DNA of 64,000 bases from Diaminobutyricimonas sp. LJ205 (GTDB lineage: Bacteria; Actinomycetota; Actinomycetes; Actinomycetales; Microbacteriaceae): assembly GCF_009755725.1 (NCBI RefSeq), contig NZ_CP046619.1, positions 1,674,001 through 1,738,000 of the forward strand. Direction: 5' to 3'. A model generated the notes under the pieces. It had not been told where the DNA came from, made no database searches, and worked only from the letters and a program-made list of their open reading frames with translations. Of the stretch, positions 58,228 to 64,000 are shown piece by piece (the stretch's first letter is position 1; each line of letters begins with the position of its first letter). Both the position numbers and the translations under genes were made by a program.

Positions 58228-58920
58228 GTGAACGAGCTGCTCGTGTGGGTGCTGGAGATGGTCGATTCGGTCGGCCCGATCATGCGAACAGTGCTCGCCG
58301 GTATCGGCGTAATGCTGGAGACGTCGGTGCTCATCGGCCTCATCATTCCCGGGGACTCCATCGTCATCGTGGCGTCACTCTCGACCGAGAATCCGTTCGT
58401 CAACCCGGTGTCGTTCATTGCGCTGGTCATCACCGTCATCGTCGGCTCCCTGATCGGTGAGAGCATCGGTTTCGCGCTCGGGCGGTATTTCGGGCCGAAG
58501 ATCCGCCGCTCAGCTCTTGGCCGCCGGATCGGCGAAGACCATTGGATGCGTGCCGAGAACTATCTGGACCGGCGTGGCGGCATCGCCGTGTTCGTGTCCC
58601 GGTTCCTGCCGGTGCTGCACTCGCTGGTGCCTCTCACGGTGGGCATGAGCACCATGAGTTACCGCAAGTTCATGGCCTGGACCATTCCCGCCTGCACCAT
58701 CTGGGCGTTGGCGTACGTTTCGGTCGGCACGACGGCAGGTGAGGTCACCCGCCAGCTCATCTCAGAGCAGCTTCACTACGCCGGCTACGTCTTCGTGGGC
58801 ATCATCGTCGTGTTCGCCGTCATCGTCTGGGTGGTCAAGTCGCTGCTGGCGCGCAGTCAGCGGCGGCACATGCTCCGCCGCGGGGACGGCGACGCGAACA
58901 CGCTCGAGCCTGCGGAGTAA
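58228..58920 (+). CDS. DedA family membrane protein
   Basis: A 230-residue protein of the DedA/SNARE-associated group. Diagnostic segments are IPGDSIVIVASL, GSLIGESIGFALGRYFGPK and FVSRFLPVLHSLVPLTVGMS, with the conserved Glu and Arg. These proteins flip lipids, including undecaprenyl phosphate in some lineages. It follows the class IV aminotransferase gene by 53 bp. Confidence 0.92.
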   Translation: MNELLVWVLEMVDSVGPIMRTVLAGIGVMLETSVLIGLIIPGDSIVIVASLSTENPFVNPVSFIALVITVIVGSLIGESIGFALGRYFGPKIRRSALGRRIGEDHWMRAENYLDRRGGIAVFVSRFLPVLHSLVPLTVGMSTMSYRKFMAWTIPACTIWALAYVSVGTTAGEVTRQLISEQLHYAGYVFVGIIVVFAVIVWVVKSLLARSQRRHMLRRGDGDANTLEPAE

Positions 58921-58921
58921 C

Positions 58922-58978
58922 CCGTTGGTCGAGCTTGCCGAGACCTCGTGAGGAGATCTCGGCAAGCTCGATCAGCGG
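58922..58978. repeat. Dispersed-repeat hairpin between DedA and dehydrogenase genes
   Basis: The 22-base arms (58922-58943 and 58957-58978) pair with two mismatches. The core is GGTCGAGCTTGCCGAGA, and the loop holds its own palindrome CCTCGTGAGG. It starts 2 bp after the DedA stop and acts as a likely two-way terminator. Confidence 0.88.
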
Positions 58979-58997
58979 GGGTGTCGATCAGCGGGTG

Positions 58998-60071
58998 CTA
59001 GCCGTTCAGGCGCGCGTTCGCGATGAGTTCCGCAGCCTCGAGGGTGCTCACATCCTGAGCGGCGGACTCGCGGTAGATCGCGGTGATGGTGTCTCCGATC
59101 GCCTGGACGCGGGACTCGATGGCGTCAGCCTCTGCCCCCGGTTCGGAGGCAAGCGCGAGGAAGATCACTCCGCCGCCGTTGACGACGAAGTCGGGCGCCC
59201 ACAGGATGCCGCGCTGGCGGAGCTGATCCGCGCCGTCGCGCGTGGCCAGCTGGTTGTTCGCGGCGCCGACGACTCCTTGTACTCGCAGCTCGGAGATGAC
59301 GGTCCCGGTCAGCACACCGCCGAGACCGCACGGCACGAACAGGTCGGCTTCGGTCCGGTGCACGGTAGCGGGGTCCGCCCAGGTCGCGCCGAGACGGTCG
59401 GCGAGTGCCTTGCGAGCCTGGTTGACGTCGGCGACTGTGAGGCGGGCCCCGCCGGCAGCGAGCCGTTCCGCGAGTCGACCGCCGACCTGGCCGAGTCCGG
59501 CGATCACGAAGTGGCGTCCCGCGACATCGCGGGTGTCGAACAGCTCGTCCAGGGTGGCCAGGATGCCGGCATAGACACCTGAGGCTGTGGCATCCGCTGG
59601 CTCACCGACACCGCCCTCCTCCGGCGGCAGCCCGCACACGTACGACGTGCGCTCGGCCACGATCGACATGAGTTCCGCGCTGGTGCCGACATCCTCCGCG
59701 GTCATGTACGCGCCGCGCAGGCTTTCGACCGCGTCTCCGAGGTCGAGCATGGCGTTCCGCTGCTGCTCGGCAGTGAGCGTCACACCGAGCGGTAGACGGA
59801 TGACCGACTTCCCTCCGCCGCGACCGATTCCGGCAACGGCGTTCTTCTGGGTCATCGCCCGGGACAACCGCAGGGCGTCATCGAGAGCGTCGGTCCAACT
59901 CGGGTACTGCCACACTCTGGCACCGCCGAGGGCTTGGCCGAGCTTCGTGGAATGCACCGCCACGCAGATGGTCAGCCCGGAACGAGCGCCGGTGGTGATG
60001 AGCACGCGTTCGTGCTCGAAATCGGCTGGGGCCAAGGCATCCTGCGTCGGTGAAGGCTGCGCGATGGTCAT
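58998..60071 (-). CDS. Leu/Val/Phe-type amino acid dehydrogenase
   Basis: A 357-residue NAD-dependent deaminating dehydrogenase of the Glu/Leu/Phe/Val family. Substrate-site Lys are in MTQKNAVAG and RGGGKSVI, with the catalytic Asp in TAEDVGTSAELM. The Rossmann motif is IAGLGQVGGRLAE. The size matches leucine/valine dehydrogenases rather than GdhA. The ATG at 60071 has AAAGGAG with 6-bp spacing. Confidence 0.9.
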   Translation of the reverse strand: MTIAQPSPTQDALAPADFEHERVLITTGARSGLTICVAVHSTKLGQALGGARVWQYPSWTDALDDALRLSRAMTQKNAVAGIGRGGGKSVIRLPLGVTLTAEQQRNAMLDLGDAVESLRGAYMTAEDVGTSAELMSIVAERTSYVCGLPPEEGGVGEPADATASGVYAGILATLDELFDTRDVAGRHFVIAGLGQVGGRLAERLAAGGARLTVADVNQARKALADRLGATWADPATVHRTEADLFVPCGLGGVLTGTVISELRVQGVVGAANNQLATRDGADQLRQRGILWAPDFVVNGGGVIFLALASEPGAEADAIESRVQAIGDTITAIYRESAAQDVSTLEAAELIANARLNG

Positions 60072-60154
60072 GGGAACTCCTTTGTCGCCCTGTCTCGTGG
60101 ACAGAAATGCATGTGGGCAGGGTATTGCCCGACCTAACGCTACCGGTTCGGCGA

Positions 60155-61078
60155 CTAGATGAGGCCCTTCTCGGTGAGCCATTCGGTGGCGATGGTGTCC
60201 GAGGACTCTTCGTCGACGGAGCTTCTGGTGTTCAGGTCGACCAGCTCCGCGGCGGTCAGCTCGGCCTGGACGGCGTTGATCACGTCGGCGATGTCGTCAG
60301 CAATGTCCGCGTTCACCAGCGGCACAACGTGCGAGGCCAGGAACAGGGACTCCGGGTCTTCCAGGACGACGAGGTTCTCGGTGCCGATCGCCGGGGACGC
60401 GGAGAAGATGTTGACGATCTGCACCTGGTTCTCGGTGAGCGCCTGAATCGTGAGCGGTCCGCCGCTGTCCTCGATCGGAGTGAAGCCGACGGTGACCCCG
60501 TACACGCTCTGCAGGCCCTCGGGGCCGTACGGCCGCGTCTCCAGCTCGGAGTTGCCGCCCAGCGTGAGCGGTGTCGTGACCGCCGCGAGGTCGGCGAGGC
60601 TCGTCACCGAGTTGGTGTCAGAGAACTCCTTGGTGACCACGTAGGAGTCCTGGTCGGTGGCCTCGGCCTGGTCGAGCACCTCGAGCCCGTCGGGCAGGGC
60701 GTCCGCGAGGGCGTCATAGACGTCGTCGGTCGATCGGGCCTCGGTTGCCTCGTCGTAGTACTGCAGCAGGTTGCCGGTGTACTCGGGAAACAGGTCGACC
60801 GAACCGGACTCGAGCTCAGGCAGGTATGCCTCGCGCTGGCCGATGTTGAACTGGCGCTCGACCTCGAAACCGTCAGCCTCCAGCGCCTGGGCGTAGATCT
60901 CGGCGATGATCTCGTTCGAGTAGTAGGCCTGCGAGCCGACGACGATGGTGTCGCTGTTCGTGTCGTCGGGTGCTGGTGCCTCGAGCGGGTCGCCTGACGC
61001 ACATCCGGCAAGGGCGAACGCCCCCACTGCGATGAGTCCGGCGAGGGCCATCCGGCGCGGTCGTGCGGTCGATACCAT
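60155..61078 (-). CDS. Compatible-solute ABC transporter binding lipoprotein (OpuCC type)
   Basis: A 307-residue osmoprotectant-binding protein. The signal peptide ends in the lipobox ALAGC, with Cys26. The mature start IVVGSQAYYSNEIIAEIYAQALE and EYTGNLLQYY are typical of glycine betaine/choline-binding OpuCC/ProX proteins. The ATG at 61078 has GGAG upstream and overlaps the permease stop (TGATG). The ligand, among betaine, choline and similar, is inferred. Confidence 0.9.
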   Translation of the reverse strand: MVSTARPRRMALAGLIAVGAFALAGCASGDPLEAPAPDDTNSDTIVVGSQAYYSNEIIAEIYAQALEADGFEVERQFNIGQREAYLPELESGSVDLFPEYTGNLLQYYDEATEARSTDDVYDALADALPDGLEVLDQAEATDQDSYVVTKEFSDTNSVTSLADLAAVTTPLTLGGNSELETRPYGPEGLQSVYGVTVGFTPIEDSGGPLTIQALTENQVQIVNIFSASPAIGTENLVVLEDPESLFLASHVVPLVNADIADDIADVINAVQAELTAAELVDLNTRSSVDEESSDTIATEWLTEKGLI

Positions 61079-61743
61079 CAGTGTCTCCTCAGTGCAGGGG
61101 CGCGAGTCAGGCGTTGCAGGAGGGCGAAAATGCCTTCCAACAGCAGGGCAAGCACGGCCACGAGGATCGCTCCACCGAGCATCACCTCGAAATTTCGAGT
61201 GCTCAGTCCCGAGAATATGTACCGGCCGAGCCCGCCGAGGCCAATGTACGCCGCGAGTGTTGCGGTCGCCACAACCTGCAGTGTCGCGTTCCGGAGGCCG
61301 CCGATCAGCAGCGGGAGGCCGAGTGGCAGCTCCACGCGGGTGAGCACCTGCCACTCGGTCATCCCCATCGCCCGGGCCGCGTCCACCGTGTGCCGGTCGA
61401 TCGCCTCAACTCCGGCATAGGCGCCGGCGAGGATCGACGGCACCGCGAGCACGACAAGCACGATCAGCACCGGGCCGAAGTCGAGCCCCAGAAGCAGGGC
61501 GAGGATCGTGATGAGGCCGAGTGACGGCAGCGCGCGCGCCGCGCCGGAGAGCGCGATCGCGAGCTGCCGGCCACGGCCCGTGTGACCGATCAGCAACCCC
61601 GCCGGGATGGCGATGGCGGCCGCAATGAGCATGCTGACCAGCGTGTAGTACAGGTGCTCGGCGAGCCGGTTCGGGATGCTGGAGGACCCCACCAGACGCT
61701 CGGGCGAGAAGATCCAGGCCAGCGCCTCCAGAAACAGGCTCAT
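61078..61743 (-). CDS. Compatible-solute ABC transporter permease (OpuCD type)
   Basis: A 221-residue permease with five or six helices. The EAA loop reads DAARAMGMTEWQVLTRVELPLGLP, followed by ATLAAYIGLGGLG. The ATG at 61743 overlaps the other permease gene by 4 bp. It is one of two channel subunits in this operon. Confidence 0.92.
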   Translation of the reverse strand: MSLFLEALAWIFSPERLVGSSSIPNRLAEHLYYTLVSMLIAAAIAIPAGLLIGHTGRGRQLAIALSGAARALPSLGLITILALLLGLDFGPVLIVLVVLAVPSILAGAYAGVEAIDRHTVDAARAMGMTEWQVLTRVELPLGLPLLIGGLRNATLQVVATATLAAYIGLGGLGRYIFSGLSTRNFEVMLGGAILVAVLALLLEGIFALLQRLTRAPALRRH

Positions 61744-62405
61744 GCGGAGGCCTGCCGTCCACGCTGGGCTTGCACGAACGGCAGCCACGGCATCAGCAGA
61801 CGGCCCACCAGCACTAGGATCACGTCGAACAGCAGCGCCACCAGCATGGTGACGACAATGCCGGTGAGGATCTCGACGCCGATGCCCCGCTGCAGGCCGT
61901 TCGTGAACAGGTAGCCCAGGCTGTCGGCGCCGATCAGCACGCCGACGGTGAGCAGGCTCACGGTGCTCACTGACACCACCCGCAGACCCGCGAGCAGCAC
62001 CGGGCCGGCCAGTGGAAGCTCGATCTTCCAGAACCGACCCCAGCCGGCGTAGCCGACTGCGGTTGCCGATTGCCGCACGTCAGGCCCGACCGAGCCGAGG
62101 GCGTCCGTCGCCGAGCGGACCATCAGGGCCACCGCGTAGATCGTCAGGGCGATGATGACGTTGAGCTCGGACAGGAAGCTGATTCCAAGGATCGGCGGGA
62201 TCAGAACGAACAGCGCGAGCGACGGAATCGTGTACAGCAGCCCCACCACGGTGAGCAGCGTTGCGCGGGTCCACTGGTAGCGCCAGGCCACCCAGCCGAG
62301 CGGCACGGCGATGACGAAACCGAGCACGATGGGAATCGCGCTCAAGCGGATGTGGGAGAGCGTCAGCGCCCAGACAAGGTCCAGGTTTGAGAGCAACCAG
62401 TTCAC
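61740..62405 (-). CDS. Compatible-solute ABC transporter permease (OpuCB type)
   Basis: A 221-residue permease with the N-terminal pattern LTLSHIRLSAIPIVLGFVIAVPLG and the EAA loop VRQSATAVGYAGWGRFWKIELPLAGP. It overlaps the ATPase gene by 4 bp. It matches the second channel subunit in OpuC systems. Confidence 0.92.
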   Translation of the reverse strand: MNWLLSNLDLVWALTLSHIRLSAIPIVLGFVIAVPLGWVAWRYQWTRATLLTVVGLLYTIPSLALFVLIPPILGISFLSELNVIIALTIYAVALMVRSATDALGSVGPDVRQSATAVGYAGWGRFWKIELPLAGPVLLAGLRVVSVSTVSLLTVGVLIGADSLGYLFTNGLQRGIGVEILTGIVVTMLVALLFDVILVLVGRLLMPWLPFVQAQRGRQASA

Positions 62406-63289
62406 GAGGCTGGGGTCTCTCCTACGGCGCCTTCTCCCACAGCGTCTTCTCGGACGGCGCCTTCTCGGGCTGGAGCCTCTCCCACCAGCCTGGCCTGCAC
62501 ACGGCCCTCAGCATCGACCAGCACAGTCCCGTCCGGTGTCTCACGTGTCCGGAGGGCGCGCTTGCCCCGCTGGGCTCCGATGAAACTGGCCACGAAGTCA
62601 TCCGCCGGGTTCTCGATGATCTCGCTCGGCGAGCCTTGCTGGACGATACGGGCGCCGCGGCCGAGAATGACGACCTGGTCGCCAAGCAGGAACGCCTCAT
62701 CAATGTCGTGTGTGACGAAGACCACGGTCTTGTCGAGTTCGCGCTGCAACCGGATGAGCTCCTGCTGCAGCTCGGCGCGCACGATCGGGTCGACCGCGCC
62801 GAACGGCTCGTCCATCAGCAGGATGTTCGGATCGGCGGCGAGACCGCGTGCCACACCGACGCGCTGCTGCTGCCCGCCCGACAGCTGGCTCGGGTACCGG
62901 TCGGCAAGGCTCCGGTCGAGTCCGACGACATCCAGCAGTTCGAGCGCGCGCGCCCGCGCCGCTTGCCGCGACGCCCCGTTCAACCGGGGCACGGTGGCGA
63001 TGTTGTCGGCCGCGGTGCGATGGGGCAGCAGACCGCTGTTCTGCATCACGTAGCCGATACTGCGCCGCAACGGCACCGCCGCGACTTCCGACACGTTCGT
63101 GCCGTCGATCTCGACGTATCCCGATGTGGCGTCGACCATGCGGTTGATCATCCGCAGCAAGGTGGTCTTGCCGGATCCGGATGACCCCACGAGCACAGTT
63201 GTCTTCCGTGAAGGAATGACGAGACTAAAGCCGTCTACGGCGAGGGTGCCATCCGGGAATTGCTTGGAGACATCCCGGAACTCGATCAT
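62402..63289 (-). CDS. Compatible-solute ABC transporter ATPase (OpuCA type)
   Basis: A 295-residue ATPase with intact motifs: [28 protein letters not shown] and VTHDIDEA. Typical OpuCA proteins carry C-terminal CBS domains. Here the CBS region is absent and the protein ends in five repeats of a V-x-E-x-A pentapeptide (VREDA, VGEGA and similar). The ATG overlaps the TetR stop (TGATG). Confidence 0.92.
   Translation of the reverse strand: MIEFRDVSKQFPDGTLAVDGFSLVIPSRKTTVLVGSSGSGKTTLLRMINRMVDATSGYVEIDGTNVSEVAAVPLRRSIGYVMQNSGLLPHRTAADNIATVPRLNGASRQAARARALELLDVVGLDRSLADRYPSQLSGGQQQRVGVARGLAADPNILLMDEPFGAVDPIVRAELQQELIRLQRELDKTVVFVTHDIDEAFLLGDQVVILGRGARIVQQGSPSEIIENPADDFVASFIGAQRGKRALRTRETPDGTVLVDAEGRVQARLVGEAPAREGAVREDAVGEGAVGETPAS
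62411..62485. repeat. 15-bp minisatellite in the 3' end of the OpuCA gene
   Basis: Five tandem 15-bp units occur, including GGCGCCTTCTCCCAC, AGCGTCTTCTCGGAC and GGCGCCTTCTCGGGC. They keep the reading frame, and each encodes five residues of the acidic tail. Confidence 0.85.
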
Positions 63290-63930
63290 CAGTCGAAATA
63301 CGGCTCCAGCAGTGCGTTCGCGATGGTGCGCCCCTGCTTCAGGTAGCGTTCATCACCCTTGTCGTCGCGGGCGAACGCGCGAGCGACGAGCGCGTCGGTG
63401 ACTTCAATAGCGGCATTGAACGCGAATCGCGCCTCTTCATTCGCCGAGATCTGGAACCGCTTCGTGTACTCGTCGAGCATCGCAGCGCCCAGGCGACCGT
63501 AACTGGTCTCCTCCTCGGCGGCGGGACGGAGGTCGAGCACATCGCCGACACGGAGCGACCGGAATCCGGGCTCGGTACGGAACATCTCGACGAACACGTC
63601 GAACACCGCCTGCCTCGCGTCGTGAAAGTTCTTGTGCCCGCCGGCGTCGAGTTCGGCGACCAACCGTTCATGCAAGCGTGCGTAGTTGCGAGCCGCAAGC
63701 GCCTGGAGGACGGCGATGCGATCAGGGAAGTAGCGGTAGACGGTGCCGATGGATGCTCCGGCGCCATCGGCGACCATGGCCGTGGTCAGTCGTTCGTAGC
63801 CGATTCGATCGATGACGGCGGCTGCCGCGTCCATGAGTGCGGTCAGGCGGGCTGTGCTCCGAGCCTGGACCGGTTCGTTCCGGATGAGCGTGTTCCCCGC
63901 GGGAACTGCTGCGAAGTCTCGTGCAACCAC
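63289..63930 (-). CDS. TetR family transcriptional regulator
   Basis: A 213-residue regulator. The helix-turn-helix lies in LTTAMVADGAGASIGTVYRYFPDR near residues 45-70, and a ligand-binding helical region follows. The GTG at 63930 has AAGGAG with 5-bp spacing. It is first in an operon with the compatible-solute transporter, which it probably controls. Confidence 0.9.
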   Translation of the reverse strand: MVARDFAAVPAGNTLIRNEPVQARSTARLTALMDAAAAVIDRIGYERLTTAMVADGAGASIGTVYRYFPDRIAVLQALAARNYARLHERLVAELDAGGHKNFHDARQAVFDVFVEMFRTEPGFRSLRVGDVLDLRPAAEEETSYGRLGAAMLDEYTKRFQISANEEARFAFNAAIEVTDALVARAFARDDKGDERYLKQGRTIANALLEPYFD

Positions 63931-63955
63931 AGTCACTCCTTCGTCGATTGGTCTG

Positions 63956-63986
63956 AATATACCCGTGACCCCCCAGTGTGGGGGAC
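63956..63986 (-). promoter_or_regulatory. Predicted promoter and operator of the TetR-opuC operon
   Basis: On the minus strand TATATT (63956-63961) is a likely -10 box about 20 bp before the leader start. CCCCCA/TGGGGG arms (63970-63984) lie just upstream and could be the TetR operator. Predicted by eye. Confidence 0.4.
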
Positions 63987-64000
63987 TTTTTCTCAAAGAT

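Overview
The window is a high-GC, gene-dense bacterial chromosome segment. The gene order, codon use, a partial DUF222-HNH gene and several actinobacterial features (hrcA-dnaJ2 with a CIRCE operator, a eukaryote-type single-chain glycyl-tRNA synthetase, a class II LeuA with a leader region) point to an actinobacterium, most likely family Microbacteriaceae. The family placement is inference from gene content; no marker gene was compared. No intergenic stretch exceeds about 300 bases.

Backbone. Most minus-strand genes form a conserved housekeeping series. Read from the right it runs leuS-comEA-comEC-holA, then (TIGR01777)-(DUF4190)-lepA-(DUF1990)-hemW, hrcA-dnaJ-rsmE, HIT-phoH-ybeY-(CNNM/CorC)-era, leuA, recO-uppS, glyS, dusB-dgt-dnaG, and a tRNA-Asn. 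Many of these genes overlap by 1-13 bp, so they are probably translationally coupled.

Inserted modules. Between the backbone blocks sit accessory units, often on the plus strand or with their own regulator. They are: a histidine-kinase-like gene coupled to azlCD (0.4-2.3 kb); a peptide ABC importer with a second, degenerate ATPase and a 2-hydroxyacid dehydrogenase (2.5-9.95 kb); a DsbA-like oxidoreductase coupled to a 36-residue two-cysteine microprotein (15.2-16.0 kb); a MarR/MFS efflux pair (18.8-20.8 kb); an ABC exporter with kinase and response regulator (26-30 kb); a LiaSR-like kinase/regulator plus a DUF4097 membrane protein (34.5-37.3 kb); twin DUF4870 membrane proteins and two adjacent pseudogenes (40.3-43.4 kb); the divergent pabB/pabC pair, a DedA protein and a Leu/Val-type dehydrogenase (55.9-60.1 kb); and a TetR-controlled OpuC-type compatible-solute importer (60.2-63.9 kb).

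Non-coding structure. Several strong hairpins terminate convergent genes. A dispersed repeat built on GATCGAGC...GCCGAGA occurs as hairpins at 25.9 and 58.9 kb and as a half copy at 30.15 kb. Degenerate copies appear to be embedded in the coding sequence of dnaG. A perfect 38-bp palindrome lies upstream of the DsbA-like gene. The 7-mer GGATGCC/GGCATCC looks strongly over-represented across the window. No CRISPR array, prophage or intact insertion sequence was seen.

No clearly new defence or mobile system is evident. The most novel-looking items are the kinase-AzlCD operon, the coupled two-cysteine microprotein, the repeat-derived linker in primase, the 15-bp minisatellite tail of the OpuCA ATPase, and the GGATGCC motif.
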